Assembly (NCBI RefSeq): GCF_023101185.1
Contig: NZ_CP078077.1
Span: 496,001-560,000, forward strand
Reading direction: 5' to 3'
DNA: 64,000 nucleotides
Source of the DNA: Microbacterium galbinum
GTDB taxonomy: Bacteria; Actinomycetota; Actinomycetes; Actinomycetales; Microbacteriaceae
Shown piece by piece: positions 25,688 through 36,596 of the stretch. The notes under the pieces are model-generated. The model was not told where the DNA came from. It searched no databases and saw nothing but the letters and a program-made list of their open reading frames with translations. Within the stretch, counting starts at the first letter, position 1. Every line of letters begins with the position of its first letter. Both the position numbers and the translations under genes were made by a program.

Positions 25688-27016
25688 ATGACGACGCACG
25701 CACCCCGCCCCGCAGGTCTGCGAGCCGGCGACCAGGTCCAGACCGCCGCCGAGCTCCAGGAGATCTGGGACACCGATCCCCGCTGGGACGGCGTCGAGCG
25801 CACCTACACCGCCGCCGACGTCATCCGCATCCGAGGGTCCATCCGCGAGGAGTCGACGCTCGCCCACCGCGGCGCCGAGAACCTCTGGAACCTGCTCCAC
25901 ACCGAGGACTACATCCGCGCACTCGGGGCCTACACCGGCGGCCAGGCCGTGCAGCAGGTGCGCGCCGGGCTCAAGGCGATCTACCTCTCGGGCTGGCAGG
26001 TCGCCGCCGACGGCAACCTCGCGGGCCAGACCTACCCCGACCAGTCGCTGTACCCGGCGAACTCGGTGCCGGCCGTCGTGCGCCGCATCAACAACGCGCT
26101 GCTGCGTCAGGACCAGCTCGAGCACGCCGAGGCCGCGGCGGGCGAAGGAGAGATCACGCAGGACTGGCTCGCCCCGATCGTCGCCGACGCCGAGGCCGGA
26201 TTCGGCGGACCGCTCAACGCCTACGAACTCGCTCAGTCGCTGATCCAGGCCGGCGCCGCCGCGATCCACTGGGAGGACCAGCTCGCCAGCGAGAAGAAGT
26301 GCGGCCACCTCGGCGGCAAGGTGCTCGTGCCCACCCAGCAGCACATCCGCACGCTGAACGCGGCACGGCTCGCGGCCGACGTCGCGGGCGTCCCGACCGT
26401 CATCATCGCCCGGACGGATGCCCTCGCCGCCGACCTGCTCACCAGCGACGTCGACGAGCGCGACCAGGCGTTCACCACCGGCGAGCGCACGCCCGAGGGC
26501 TTCTACCGCGTGACGCCGGGCATCGACGCGGTCATCAGCCGCGGCCTGGCCTTCGCCCCCTACGCCGACCTGCTCTGGGTCGAGACGGGCGAGCCCGACA
26601 TCGAGCTGGCGCGCGCCTTCGCCGCGGCGGTCCACGCCGAGTTCCCGGGCAAGCTGCTCGCCTACAACTGCTCACCCAGCTTCAACTGGAAGCGCCACCT
26701 GTCGGATGCCGAGATCGCGACGTTCCAGCAGGAGCTGGCCGACCTCGGCTACAAGTTCCAGTTCATCACGCTGGCCGGCTTCCACGCCCTGAACTACTCC
26801 ATGTTCGACCTCGCCCGCGGCTACGCCGATCGCGCCATGAGCGCGTACGTCGAGCTGCAGGAGGCCGAGTTCGCCGCCGAGGCCGACGGCTACACCGCCA
26901 CCAAGCACCAGCGCGAGGCGGGCACCGGCTACTTCGACGTGATCTCCACGGCGCTCAACCCCGACAGCGCCACTCTCGCCCTCGCCGGCTCCACCGAGAC
27001 CGCGCAGTTCCACTGA
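25688..27016 (+). CDS. aceA: Isocitrate lyase
   Basis: A 442-residue enzyme that splits isocitrate into glyoxylate and succinate, the first step of the glyoxylate shunt. The catalytic motif KKCGH is at residues 203-207 (Cys205), followed by [35 protein letters not shown] and [10 protein letters not shown] are also typical of the family. GAAGGAG precedes ATG 25688; an upstream in-frame stretch has no family similarity. It is followed by malate synthase after 61 nt and divergent from the RamB-like regulator, so both shunt enzymes are probably induced together on acetate or fatty acids. Confidence 0.97.
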   Translation: MTTHAPRPAGLRAGDQVQTAAELQEIWDTDPRWDGVERTYTAADVIRIRGSIREESTLAHRGAENLWNLLHTEDYIRALGAYTGGQAVQQVRAGLKAIYLSGWQVAADGNLAGQTYPDQSLYPANSVPAVVRRINNALLRQDQLEHAEAAAGEGEITQDWLAPIVADAEAGFGGPLNAYELAQSLIQAGAAAIHWEDQLASEKKCGHLGGKVLVPTQQHIRTLNAARLAADVAGVPTVIIARTDALAADLLTSDVDERDQAFTTGERTPEGFYRVTPGIDAVISRGLAFAPYADLLWVETGEPDIELARAFAAAVHAEFPGKLLAYNCSPSFNWKRHLSDAEIATFQQELADLGYKFQFITLAGFHALNYSMFDLARGYADRAMSAYVELQEAEFAAEADGYTATKHQREAGTGYFDVISTALNPDSATLALAGSTETAQFH

Positions 27017-27033
27017 CCCTCCCTCTTCACCGG

Positions 27034-27054
27034 GTTGCTGAGCCTGTCGAAGCA
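27034..27054. repeat. Degenerate dispersed repeat unit (copy 5)
   Basis: GTTGCTGAGCCTGTCGAAGCA in the 61-bp aceA-aceB gap keeps the core GAGCCTGTCGAAG of the dispersed repeat but has lost its flanking bases. Confidence 0.65.
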
Positions 27055-27077
27055 CCCCCACGAGACAAGGACCCATC

Positions 27078-28703
<1,626 letters not shown>

Positions 28704-28720
28704 CGTCCTGACCGTGAGGA

Positions 28721-28761
28721 AGAGCGGATGCCGCGGCTGAACCGGCCGCGGCATCCGCTCT
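28721..28761. terminator. Hairpin terminator after aceB
   Basis: Perfect 16-bp arms AGAGCGGATGCCGCGG / CCGCGGCATCCGCTCT with a 9-nt loop, 17 nt past the aceB stop. There is no T run, which is usual in high-GC actinobacteria. Confidence 0.8.
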
Positions 28762-28767
28762 CGGGCG

Positions 28768-28773
28768 TAGCCT
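28768..28773 (+). promoter_or_regulatory. -10 box for a leaderless transcript
   Basis: TAGCCT ends 6 nt before the ATG of the 143-residue gene, directly after the aceB terminator. Confidence 0.5.
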
Positions 28774-28779
28774 GAAGAC

Positions 28780-29211
28780 ATGACCGAGTTCTGGGGCGAC
28801 ATCGCGAGCGAGTTCCTGCACCTGTACCCGAACGGCGGGCGCCTGCTCGCGGTGGCGGGGGCGGATGCCGAGCGCTCGCGCCGCGCGGCCGATGATCTCG
28901 CCGCGGCGCTGACCGCGGCGGGACAGCGCGTCGAGCGGGCGCACTCCCCTGCCGGCGACGAGGAGGCGCTGCGCACCGAGGTGATCGCGCCGTTCCGCAC
29001 CGACCGCAGCGACCGCGTGCTCGTCGTCTCGGGCCCGGCCTCGCTCGTGAGCGCGAGCGCCCGCGGCCTCTGGAACTTCATGATCTGGCAGCTCGCGGGC
29101 GACGAACAGCCGCACACCGCGGCATCCGTCATCGTCGACGTCACCGACCCGGATGCCCCGACCCGCCGCTTCGCGGACTACTGCGCCCTGCCCAGCGCCT
29201 TCGGCGCCTGA
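28780..29211 (+). CDS. Small protein of unknown function, possibly degenerate nucleotide-kinase-like
   Basis: A 143-residue soluble protein. The layout RLLAVAGADAERSRRAADDLAAALTAAGQRVE, then DRVLVVSGPASLVSASARGLWNFMIWQLAG, then VIVDVTDPDAPTRRFADYCALPSAF, follows the order of beta strands and C-terminal Asp in uridine-kinase-like proteins. But the P-loop position reads AVAGADAERSRRA and has no GK[ST], so ATP binding is unlikely. I do not recognise a specific family. The start is supported by a TAGCCT box 6 nt upstream. It converges with the Lrp-family gene, with a 21-nt gap. Confidence 0.65.
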   Translation: MTEFWGDIASEFLHLYPNGGRLLAVAGADAERSRRAADDLAAALTAAGQRVERAHSPAGDEEALRTEVIAPFRTDRSDRVLVVSGPASLVSASARGLWNFMIWQLAGDEQPHTAASVIVDVTDPDAPTRRFADYCALPSAFGA

Positions 29212-29232
29212 CGCGAAAGCTCGCGCCGCGGA

Positions 29233-29742
29233 TCAGGTGAACGACGCGGCGACCGAGTTGCGGTGGTAGTCGAACACGATGCTCGTGCGCGTCGAGGCGA
29301 CGCTGCTCTGGGCCGAGAGGTGCTCCAGCACGAACTCGCGCATCTCCGAGGAGTCCGCCACCGCGATGTGCAGCAGGAAGTCGTCGTCACCGCCCAGGAA
29401 GAACACCTGGATCACCTGCGGCAGCGCGCGCACCCGGTCGGCGAACTCGACGATGCTCTCGCGGCGGGCGCTCGGGCGCAGGCTCACGCCGATGATGGCC
29501 TGGAGGCCGGCGCCCAGCATCCGCTCGTCCACGCTCGCGTGGAACCCCGTGATCACGCCGCGCTCGATCAGCGAGCGCAACCGCGCGTGCGCCGTCGACG
29601 GGGCGACGCCGAGCGTGCCGGCGAGCTCGGCGTTGGTCATGCGGCCGTCCTCCGCGAGCAGCGCGACGATGCGCTGGTCGACCGGATCGAGCGCGGGAGC
29701 CCGAAGAGTGTTCGGTCGATCCGGGGTCGTAGAGGTCTCCAT
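29233..29742 (-). CDS. Lrp/AsnC-family regulator (AldR-like)
   Basis: A 169-residue regulator. The helix-turn-helix reads LDPVDQRIVALLAEDGRMTNAELAGTLGVAPSTAHARLRSL (seen in pieces), followed by an RAM/AsnC ligand-binding domain with VISVSLRP-like strands and FFLGGDDDFLLHIAV. It is divergent from alanine dehydrogenase, the layout of AldR in mycobacteria, which controls ald in response to alanine. I chose ATG 29742, preceded by an AT-rich GAATAATG stretch that can serve as a leaderless -10; ATG 29751 would add three residues. Confidence 0.9.
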   Translation of the reverse strand: METSTTPDRPNTLRAPALDPVDQRIVALLAEDGRMTNAELAGTLGVAPSTAHARLRSLIERGVITGFHASVDERMLGAGLQAIIGVSLRPSARRESIVEFADRVRALPQVIQVFFLGGDDDFLLHIAVADSSEMREFVLEHLSAQSSVASTRTSIVFDYHRNSVAASFT

Positions 29743-29790
29743 GCGAATCATTATTCAGGATTCGGACGATTCGCGAATGATCTTCGTGGA
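29741..29790. promoter_or_regulatory. AT-rich divergent control region of aldR-like gene and ald
   Basis: This stretch is rich in A/T compared with the rest of the window. It contains a perfect palindrome ATTCGCGAAT (29769-29778) and related GAATCATTATTC and GAATGATC pieces. Such phased AT-rich half-sites are usual for Lrp-family binding. Confidence 0.5.
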
Positions 29791-29858
29791 ATCTGTTGTC
29801 CTGCCGATGTTTCTGCGATCCTGTTCTGCAACAACCGCCCCTGAGCTGTGGAGTATCG

Positions 29859-30944
29859 ATGAAGATCGGCGTGCCGACCGAGGTCAAGAACAACGAGAAC
29901 CGCGTCGCGCTCACCCCCGCGGGCGCGGACCGTCTCGTCCACGAGGGACACCGCGTGCTCGTGCAGTCCGGCGCCGGACTCGGGTCGCGCATCGATGACG
30001 ACGCCTACCGCGCCGTCGGCGCCGAGATCGTCGACACCGCCGCCGAGGCCTGGGGCGAGGCCGACCTTCTCCTCAAGGTCAAGGAGCCGATCGCGCAGGA
30101 GTACGGCTTCCTGCGCCCCGACCTCACCCTCTTCACGTACCTGCACCTCGCAGCCGACCGCCCGTTGACCGAGGCGCTCGTCGCCGCCGGCACCACCGCC
30201 GTCGCCTACGAGACCGTGCAGCTGCCCGACCGCAGCCTGCCGCTGCTGGTGCCGATGAGTGAGATCGCCGGCCGCCTGTCGGTGACGATGGGCTCGTACT
30301 CCCTGCTGCGCTCGAACGGTGGCCGCGGACTTCTGCTCGGCGGCATCGCGGGCACCCCGCGCGCCAAGACGGTCGTGATCGGCGGCGGCGTCGCGGGCGA
30401 GCACGCCGCAGCGAACGCCCTGGGCCTGGGCTCGCAGGTCACGGTCTTCGACATCTCGCTGCCGCGCCTGCGCGACCTCGAGCACCGCTACGGCGGCGCG
30501 CTCCAGACCCGCGCGTCGAGCCGCTACGACATCGCCGAGGAGCTCGCGACCGCCGACCTCGTGATCGGTTCGGTGCTCATCCCGGGCGCGGCCGCTCCCA
30601 AGCTCGTGACCGACGACATGGTGGCCGGTATGAAAGCCGGTTCGGTGCTCGTCGACATCGCGATCGACCAGGGCGGATGCTTCGAGGGTTCGCGACCCAC
30701 GACCCACGACGACCCCACCTTCGCGGTGCACGACTCGATCTACTACTGCGTCGCCAACATGCCCGGCGCCGTTCCCGAGACCGCGACCCGCGCGCTCACG
30801 AACGCGACCCTCCCCTACGTCTCGGCGATCGCCGGGAAGGGCTGGGCGCAGGCATCCGCGGACGATGCGTCGCTCGCGAAGGGCCTGAACGTGCAGGGCG
30901 GGCGCATCGCCCTCGACGCGGTCGCCCGCGCGCACGGCCTCTGA
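29859..30944 (+). CDS. ald: Alanine dehydrogenase
   Basis: A 361-residue NAD enzyme that interconverts alanine with pyruvate and ammonia. It begins [20 protein letters not shown], has the substrate lysine in LLLKVKEPI and the active-site histidine in [12 protein letters not shown], and the NAD loop [19 protein letters not shown]. The C-terminal [21 protein letters not shown] is the family signature. The weak Shine-Dalgarno GTGGAG lies 6 nt before ATG 29859. Divergent from an Lrp-family regulator, so alanine induction through that protein is likely. Confidence 0.96.
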   Translation: MKIGVPTEVKNNENRVALTPAGADRLVHEGHRVLVQSGAGLGSRIDDDAYRAVGAEIVDTAAEAWGEADLLLKVKEPIAQEYGFLRPDLTLFTYLHLAADRPLTEALVAAGTTAVAYETVQLPDRSLPLLVPMSEIAGRLSVTMGSYSLLRSNGGRGLLLGGIAGTPRAKTVVIGGGVAGEHAAANALGLGSQVTVFDISLPRLRDLEHRYGGALQTRASSRYDIAEELATADLVIGSVLIPGAAAPKLVTDDMVAGMKAGSVLVDIAIDQGGCFEGSRPTTHDDPTFAVHDSIYYCVANMPGAVPETATRALTNATLPYVSAIAGKGWAQASADDASLAKGLNVQGGRIALDAVARAHGL

Positions 30945-30961
30945 GCCTCCTCCACTCTCGT

Positions 30962-31015
30962 GAGGGGTCACGACACGCCCTCCGCGCACGCCTCGACGGG
31001 GCGTGTTGCGACCTC
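30962..31015. terminator. Probable terminator after ald
   Basis: CACGCCC and GGGCGTG pair around a 17-nt loop, with weaker pairing outward (GAGGGGTC / GCGACCTC). It lies 17 nt after the ald stop. The outer stem has several mismatches. Confidence 0.45.
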
Positions 31016-31089
31016 TCGCCGGGTTCCCCCGTGGCAAGAACGCACGATCTTGCTCGCGTCGCGGCCCGCACAACGCCCGCGCCCCCGAG

Positions 31090-31095
31090 TACGCT
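31090..31095 (+). promoter_or_regulatory. -10 box for a leaderless aminotransferase transcript
   Basis: TACGCT ends 7 nt before the GTG start of the aminotransferase gene; there is no Shine-Dalgarno. Confidence 0.55.
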
Positions 31096-31102
31096 CGTAA
31101 TC

Positions 31103-32305
31103 GTGACCGAACGCGCTCCTCTCTCCCGCAAACTGTCCGCGATCGCCGAGTCCGCGACCCTCAAGGTCGACGCGAAGGCCAAGGCGCTGAAGGCGGAGGG
31201 CAAGCCCGTCATCTCGTATGCCGCCGGCGAGCCCGACTTCGCGACGCCGCAGTTCATCGTGGATGCCGCGGCCGAGGCCCTGGCCGACCCCGCGAGCTAC
31301 CGCTACACGCCCGCCGCCGGCCTCCCGGCGCTGCGCGAGGCGATCGCCGCGAAGACGCTGCGCGACTCGGGTCTCGAGGTCTCGCCGAGCCAGGTGCTCG
31401 TGACCAACGGCGGCAAGCAGTCGGTCTACCAGGCGTTTCAGACCGTGGTGAACCCCGGCGACGAGGTGCTGCTGCCGGCGCCGTACTGGACCACGTACCC
31501 CGAGGCGATCCGTCTCGCCGACGGCACGCCCGTCGAGGTGTTCGCGGGTGCCGACCAGGACTACAAGGTCACGGTCGCGCAGCTCGAGGCCGCCCGCACC
31601 CCGCGCACGACCGCGCTCGTCTTCGTGTCGCCGTCGAACCCCACCGGGTCGGTGTACACCGCCGAGGAGACGAAGGCGATCGGCGAGTGGGCCCTCGAGC
31701 ACGGCATCTGGGTGATCAGCGACGAGATCTACCAGAACCTCACGTACGAGGGAACCGCGGCGGTCTCGATCGTCGAGGCGGTCCCCGAGGTCGCCGGCCA
31801 GACGATCCTCGTCAACGGCGTCGCGAAGACCTACGCCATGACGGGCTGGCGCGTGGGCTGGATGGTCGGCCCGGCCGACGCGATCAAGATCGCCGGCAAC
31901 CTGCAGTCGCACCTGACGAGCAACGTCAACAACGTCGCCCAGAAGGCCGCGATCGCCGCACTCAACGGACCGCAGACCGAGGCCGGGCAGATGCGCGAAG
32001 CCTTCGACCGCCGTCGCCGGCTCATCGTCTCGGAGCTCTCGAAGATCAACGGCGTCGTCGTGCCGAACCCCCTCGGCGCCTTCTACGTGTACCCCGATGT
32101 GCAGGGGCTCCTCGGCCGCACCTGGGGCGGCGTCACGCCGACCACGTCACTCGAGCTCGCCGACCTCATCCTCGAGCAGGCCGAGGTCGCGGTCGTCCCG
32201 GGCGAGGCCTTCGGCCCGAGCGGCTACCTGCGCCTGTCGTACGCGCTCGGCGACGACGCGCTGCTCGAAGGCATTCAGCGCCTGCAGCGCCTGTTCGCCT
32301 CCTGA
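31103..32305 (+). CDS. Pyridoxal phosphate-dependent aminotransferase (aspartate type)
   Basis: A 400-residue class I aminotransferase. [51 protein letters not shown] and [12 protein letters not shown] are followed by the PLP-lysine segment [19 protein letters not shown]. This order is typical of aspartate aminotransferase AspC/AspB of Gram-positive bacteria, which make aspartate and glutamate from oxaloacetate and 2-oxoglutarate. The GTG at 31103 is set by similarity to the usual N-terminus ([18 protein letters not shown]) and the TACGCT box 7 nt upstream. Prephenate or other substrates cannot be excluded. Confidence 0.92.
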   Translation: MTERAPLSRKLSAIAESATLKVDAKAKALKAEGKPVISYAAGEPDFATPQFIVDAAAEALADPASYRYTPAAGLPALREAIAAKTLRDSGLEVSPSQVLVTNGGKQSVYQAFQTVVNPGDEVLLPAPYWTTYPEAIRLADGTPVEVFAGADQDYKVTVAQLEAARTPRTTALVFVSPSNPTGSVYTAEETKAIGEWALEHGIWVISDEIYQNLTYEGTAAVSIVEAVPEVAGQTILVNGVAKTYAMTGWRVGWMVGPADAIKIAGNLQSHLTSNVNNVAQKAAIAALNGPQTEAGQMREAFDRRRRLIVSELSKINGVVVPNPLGAFYVYPDVQGLLGRTWGGVTPTTSLELADLILEQAEVAVVPGEAFGPSGYLRLSYALGDDALLEGIQRLQRLFAS

Positions 32306-32319
32306 GGCATCCGGGTGTC

Positions 32320-32346
32320 ACCCGGAGGAGCCTCACTCCTCCGGGT
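32320..32346. terminator. Bidirectional hairpin terminator
   Basis: Perfect 11-bp arms ACCCGGAGGAG / CTCCTCCGGGT with a 5-nt loop. It lies 14 nt after the aminotransferase stop and covers the last codons of the convergent glyoxalase-fold gene. Confidence 0.8.
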
Positions 32347-32734
32347 GGTACCCGATCAACCAGCGGATGCCGTAGCGATCCACGAGCGACCCGTCGACGT
32401 CGCCCCACGGGCGGGTGGTCAAGGGCGAGATGACCCGACCTTCTGCGGCGAGCGCGTCGAACCAGCGCGTGAGGGTGTCGGCATCCGCCGTTCCCAGCAG
32501 CGAGAAGAACATCCCGCCCATCTGCACCGCGTCGTCGTCGGCCCCGGCATCCGCCCCGGCGAGCTCGACGACCCCGCGCAGCATGCCGTGCCCGATCGCA
32601 TCGGCGGGACCGTCGTGGCGACCGAGCTCGGCGTAGTCGAAGAGCTGCAGCTCGCCACCGAAGATGCCCTGGTAGTGAGCGAAGGCCTCCGCGGCGTTGC
32701 CGGGGAAGAGGAGGTAGGGGATGAGTCCGCTCAT
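32333..32734 (-). CDS. VOC/PhnB-like glyoxalase-fold protein
   Basis: A 133-residue protein of the PhnB-like branch of the vicinal oxygen chelate superfamily. It starts MSGLIPYLLFPGNAAEAFAHYQGIFGGELQLFDYAEL and ends with RPWGDVDGSLVDRYGIRWLIGY, both typical; the enzyme activity of this branch is unknown. The ATG at 32734 overlaps the ligase stop by 4 nt (ATGA), so it is the last gene of the MoxR-VWA operon. A TACACT box 6 nt upstream of the ATG also allows a separate leaderless transcript. Confidence 0.85.
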   Translation of the reverse strand: MSGLIPYLLFPGNAAEAFAHYQGIFGGELQLFDYAELGRHDGPADAIGHGMLRGVVELAGADAGADDDAVQMGGMFFSLLGTADADTLTRWFDALAAEGRVISPLTTRPWGDVDGSLVDRYGIRWLIGYHPEE

Positions 32735-34119
32735 CCCGCGAGTGTACTGCGGTAGCGTCGCGGCTTGCCCTCGCCGAGGTCGATCACCCGCGCCACGGCG
32801 GTGACCTCGACCCGCACCGCCAGCAGCGCGACGAGCGCCGCCTCGATCGCCGCGGCGTCTCCCCCGGCGATCGTCGCGTGCACGACCCCGTCGTCGCCCT
32901 GCACGACCGACCACCCCTCGGCGCCGTGCGCCTGCAGGTGCTGGGTGAGGTCGACGCTGGCGACGAGCGACCCGTCGCCCGCGCGGAAGCGGGTGTTCTC
33001 CCGCCCCTCGAGGTCGGCGATCCCCACCGCGCCGTCGACCGACCGCACGAGCCGCCCGTAGTCGCCGGTGCGGTAGCGCACCAGGGGCAGCAGCGGGTTC
33101 TCCCCCGCGGTCACCGTGATCTCGCCGACCTCTCCGTCGGGCACCGCGACGTCGCGGCGAGGATCGAGCGCCTCGACGAGGACCCGACGATCGAGCACCC
33201 GGAACGGGCCGTCGTCGGCGCGCGCGGCGATCGGCCGGGTCTCGTGCAGCCCGTAGACGTCGATCACGGGGCGCCCGAACGCGTGCTCGAGCCGCGCGCG
33301 CAGCGGGGCCGAGAGCGCCATCGCCCCCGAGAAGATCACCGAGGGATGCAGCACCCCGTCGAGCCCCGCATCGACGAGCTCGGCGAGGCTGGTCGGGTGC
33401 CCGCTGAGGATCTGCGGGTCGGCGTCGGCGAGGAACCGTCGTCGGGCGGCGGCATCCGGCCACGCCGACACGTGCAGGTTGAGGCGGGCCATCGCGCGGT
33501 GCGCGAAGCTGCTGATCACCGAGACGTAGGTGAACGCCTGGCGTTGGAAGACGAGGTTCGCGAGCGCCATCCGCTCACCGTCATCGCTGACGGTCGCGCC
33601 CTGCTGCGCGGCCAGCGCGCGCAGCAGGTGGAACCCGCGTGCGACCTCCTCGACGTCGTCAGGGATCAGCAGGGCGGCACCGGTCGACCCCGAGCTCGTA
33701 CCGTGCAGCATCCGTCCGAGGTCGGCATCGAGCGGCACGTGCGCACCGAGGTCGGCGACGAGGTCGCTGCGACGGGTGGTCGGGTAGTCGGCGAGCGCGG
33801 CATCCGCGGGCATCGCCCGATGCCGCAGCGTGCGGCGAACCGCGGCCAGATGATCGGCGAGCCATCCATCCGTCGGGAGCGGATGCCGTACCCGCTCGAC
33901 CTGCGCGGCGCTCAGCCGGTCACCCGTCGCGTGCGTCCACTGCGGGGCGTCGGGATGCCGTCGCCACCGGGTGAGGCGGGCGGCCCCCGCATCGTCGAGG
34001 GTCGGCCAGCGCTCGGCATCCGTGAGCACCGCTGCCGCCCCGGGTGCGTACTCGGCGAGTGCGAGCGGATCGATGGCGTCGGGGTCGTCGGAAACGCCGA
34101 CCCCCTCGGCGTCACTCAC
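32731..34119 (-). CDS. PaaK/CapK-like adenylate-forming enzyme
   Basis: A 462-residue protein of the adenylate-forming (ANL) superfamily, closest in layout to phenylacetate-CoA ligase and CapK. The phosphate loop HGTSSGSTGAALL is at residues 139-151, a YGLHETRP segment stands where ANL enzymes have the A5 motif, and LPLVRYRTGDYGRLV is the A7 motif. A C-terminal ACT-like subdomain ends EGKPRRYRSTL, keeping the lysine region. GTG at 34119 overlaps the upstream gene by 8 nt (GTGAGTGA). Substrate unknown. It is tightly coupled to the MoxR-VWA genes, which is not the usual context of phenylacetate catabolism. Confidence 0.82.
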   Translation of the reverse strand: MSDAEGVGVSDDPDAIDPLALAEYAPGAAAVLTDAERWPTLDDAGAARLTRWRRHPDAPQWTHATGDRLSAAQVERVRHPLPTDGWLADHLAAVRRTLRHRAMPADAALADYPTTRRSDLVADLGAHVPLDADLGRMLHGTSSGSTGAALLIPDDVEEVARGFHLLRALAAQQGATVSDDGERMALANLVFQRQAFTYVSVISSFAHRAMARLNLHVSAWPDAAARRRFLADADPQILSGHPTSLAELVDAGLDGVLHPSVIFSGAMALSAPLRARLEHAFGRPVIDVYGLHETRPIAARADDGPFRVLDRRVLVEALDPRRDVAVPDGEVGEITVTAGENPLLPLVRYRTGDYGRLVRSVDGAVGIADLEGRENTRFRAGDGSLVASVDLTQHLQAHGAEGWSVVQGDDGVVHATIAGGDAAAIEAALVALLAVRVEVTAVARVIDLGEGKPRRYRSTLAG

Positions 34120-34750
34120 TCGAGTACCGGGCCGCCGCCTCCTTGCGACGCGCCTCCTGCAGCTTGCGGGCGATCTCGGCGCGATGCCGGTGCCCCTCGT
34201 AGGCGTCCGCGAGCGCCTTGTCACGGGCGAGGGAGTCGACCGCGGCGAGCAGAGACGAGGCGGTCTGCGCGTCTTCGCCCTCCGGCAGGTATCCGCGCCA
34301 CAGCAGGAACGTTCGCGCCGCCTCGATGCGCCGCTCGTCGTCGGAGATCCAGCTCAGCGGGTCGGACACGGGGGCGAGCCGCAGTGCGAGCGCATCGACC
34401 GCGAGGGTAGCAGCGCCCCCTCCCACCGGGGAGGAGAACGGGGCGACGAGCTCCTCACTCGCGACGATCCAGAGCGCGATCGCCGCTCCCCGGCGCACGC
34501 GCTCATCGCCGGCGAAGCGCACGCAGGCCGGCGCCATCCCGAGCACGTCACCCGCGAGCGCGCGCACGGAGACGCGGTCGTCGAGGAACATCTGCGGCAC
34601 CGCCGAGAGCCGGGCGGCGATCGCGTCGAGTGCGGGGCCCGGGCGGGCGCGCGTCCACGCCTCCTGCTCCCCGCCGGACCGCTCGCTCCAGGCCGCGAGC
34701 AGCTCTTCCGTCGACGCCTGCTCGTTCTCCGCCCGCTCCGTCTCAGCCAT
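34112..34750 (-). CDS. Helical protein of unknown function in the MoxR-VWA operon
   Basis: A 212-residue, mostly helical, acidic protein. The middle (about residues 45-130) reads like HEAT/armadillo-type helices (DRVSVRALAGDVLGMAPACVRFAGDERVRRGAAIALWIVA, in parts); the C-terminal 40 residues are a charged helix ending RKLQEARRKEAAARYSSE, fit for a coiled coil. No known domain is recognised. The ATG at 34750 overlaps the VWA gene stop by 8 nt and the gene end overlaps the ligase start, so it belongs to the operon. It may be an adaptor between the ATPase-VWA core and the ligase. Confidence 0.75.
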   Translation of the reverse strand: MAETERAENEQASTEELLAAWSERSGGEQEAWTRARPGPALDAIAARLSAVPQMFLDDRVSVRALAGDVLGMAPACVRFAGDERVRRGAAIALWIVASEELVAPFSSPVGGGAATLAVDALALRLAPVSDPLSWISDDERRIEAARTFLLWRGYLPEGEDAQTASSLLAAVDSLARDKALADAYEGHRHRAEIARKLQEARRKEAAARYSSE

Positions 34751-36596
34751 GCAGTCGCTCCGCGAGGGCGGCGCAGGCCGCGGGGGCATCGTCCATGCTC
34801 GACAGGTACACCACGTCGTACCCGTCGCGCCGGGCGAGGTCGGAGACGCGGTGGAGTCGGTCCATGAGCACGAGCGTACCCGTGGTGAGCTTCTCCCTCA
34901 CCGCCCGGGCGACGCCCGCGAAGGGCTCGTTCCCGACGCCGAACATCGACACGAGCCCGTCGTCGGAGAGCACCACGACATGACGCTGCACCTCCTCGGT
35001 CGCCCGCGGGAGAGCCGCGTAGCGGGAGTCGTAGAGATCCAGCGGGAACGAAGTGCCGCCGCCGAAGAACACGCAGAGGGCGCCGACGATCTCGGCGGGG
35101 TCGCGGCTGGCGCGTTCCATGCCCGCGACCTGCCCGGCGGCGGAGAAACTGGTCACGCGCACGCGCCCGCCGCCGCGGAGCACCGACAGGGCGAGGATCG
35201 TGCCGGCCAGCACGGCCGGAGACCCGGCGCGGGGGTTGCGCATCGACCCGGACGAGTCGATGTAGAGGTCGATCTCGATGCTCGTCTCGCGCACGACCGG
35301 GTCGTCGTCCAGTTCCGAGCGGCGCCGCGTGGTCACCCCGGGGATGACCCGACCGCCGCGCAGGGTGGCAGCCCAGTCGATGTCGCCGATCGCGTCTCCG
35401 GTCTCCCACAGTTCGAGCGGCCCGGGGAGCCCTCCGGCGGGCTGCGCCGGCGCGCGCCGCGTGTAAGGGCGCACCCAACTCGCCGCCTCGGTGCGGTACC
35501 AGGCCGCGAGCACCTCGGCCTGATCCAGGTCGGAGTAGAGCCCCAGCGTGCGGGCGACGTCGAGGCGCTGTCCGGGCTGCGACGACGCGTCGTCGTCAGG
35601 CTCCACCGCCTCCACCGCCTCCGCCGCCCCCGGATGCGCCGGGAGGTCGCCGCGCAGACGCTGATCCGCGAGGATGCGGCCGAGTTCCTCGGCGCTCGGC
35701 CCCTTCTCGTCGGCCGCGCAGCCGACCCCGCCGACGGTGGGCACCTCGCGCGCGGCATCCTGCCGTTCGGCGATGTAGGGCGCCGCGATCACCCCGAACC
35801 GCACCGCACCCGACACCGGGTCGGCGCCGAACGTGCGCACCGCATCGGCGACCAGCGCGGCATCAACGACGGGATTCGTCGTTCGCGCGCCGGCGAGCTC
35901 GGCGGCGATGCGCGCGCTCTCGGCCTTGCGCTCGCGCAGGATGCGCTCCTTCTCGCGGTGCCTCTCGGCGATCGTGTCGAGCGGCGGCAACTGTTCGTGC
36001 GCGACGGCGGGCGGCGGGGCGGGCGGGGCGTCGACCGCGCAGAGGGTGCCGGCCGGCAGCCGCCACAGGATCTCGTAGGCGCGGCAGTACACCCACCACA
36101 GTCGATCGGCGCTGCCCGCGGGTGCGGGGTACAGCACACGACCGAGACGGATGATCCCCGGCTCGCCCGCGGCATCCGCCTCGGCCCGCTGCAACTGCGC
36201 GACCCGGGTGTTGACGAGCAGATCGTTCCAGAGGTTGGCGAGCAGGCCGATATCGGATGGCGCGGGTGCGCGCGTCGAGACCGCGGCGAGCGCGCGTGCC
36301 ATCTGATGCCGCACCTTCAGCCCGTCGATCCGGGTGCTCGGGGCGAGCACGTGGTGTCCGACCTCGTGCGCCAGCATGCTCCAGAGCTCGTCGGCAAGGC
36401 CGCGGCCGGCGAGGTAGTCGGGGTCGATCGAGACGGACGGCGGGAAGGTGAACCAGGCGGGCGCCCCGGCTTTCGCGTGCGCACCGGGCAGCACGATCGG
36501 GTCGTTCAGTCGTACACCCCACAGCGCGAGCGCGCGCTCCCAGGCCGCGCGCACGGTCTCGTCGACCGCTGCGCGGGGAACCTTTCCCGTCCTCAC
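34743..36596 (-). CDS. Metallopeptidase-like domain fused to a VWA domain
   Basis: A 617-residue protein. Residues 70-90 carry a zinc-protease motif, HEVGHH (His77-Glu78, His81), with WNDLLVN near residue 123 as a possible third-ligand region. A charged linker rich in Glu/Arg (residues 205-235) and a middle part follow. The C-terminal VWA domain has the metal site DSSGS at 447-451, then FGGGTSFPLDL and VVVLSDDGLVSMF. The order matches DUF2201-type proteins, the usual partners of MoxR ATPases. There is no signal peptide, so it is cytoplasmic. GTG 36596 overlaps the upstream stop by 4 nt. Whether the protease is active is untested. Confidence 0.85.
   Translation of the reverse strand: MRTGKVPRAAVDETVRAAWERALALWGVRLNDPIVLPGAHAKAGAPAWFTFPPSVSIDPDYLAGRGLADELWSMLAHEVGHHVLAPSTRIDGLKVRHQMARALAAVSTRAPAPSDIGLLANLWNDLLVNTRVAQLQRAEADAAGEPGIIRLGRVLYPAPAGSADRLWWVYCRAYEILWRLPAGTLCAVDAPPAPPPAVAHEQLPPLDTIAERHREKERILRERKAESARIAAELAGARTTNPVVDAALVADAVRTFGADPVSGAVRFGVIAAPYIAERQDAAREVPTVGGVGCAADEKGPSAEELGRILADQRLRGDLPAHPGAAEAVEAVEPDDDASSQPGQRLDVARTLGLYSDLDQAEVLAAWYRTEAASWVRPYTRRAPAQPAGGLPGPLELWETGDAIGDIDWAATLRGGRVIPGVTTRRRSELDDDPVVRETSIEIDLYIDSSGSMRNPRAGSPAVLAGTILALSVLRGGGRVRVTSFSAAGQVAGMERASRDPAEIVGALCVFFGGGTSFPLDLYDSRYAALPRATEEVQRHVVVLSDDGLVSMFGVGNEPFAGVARAVREKLTTGTLVLMDRLHRVSDLARRDGYDVVYLSSMDDAPAACAALAERLHG

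Noticed and set aside
28780..29211. Uridine kinase
   Set aside because: The P-loop GK[ST] is missing, so only a distant, degenerate relation can be considered.
32731..34119. Phenylacetate catabolism gene paaK
   Set aside because: Only the ANL motifs fit; no other paa gene is near and the gene is coupled to the MoxR-VWA operon.
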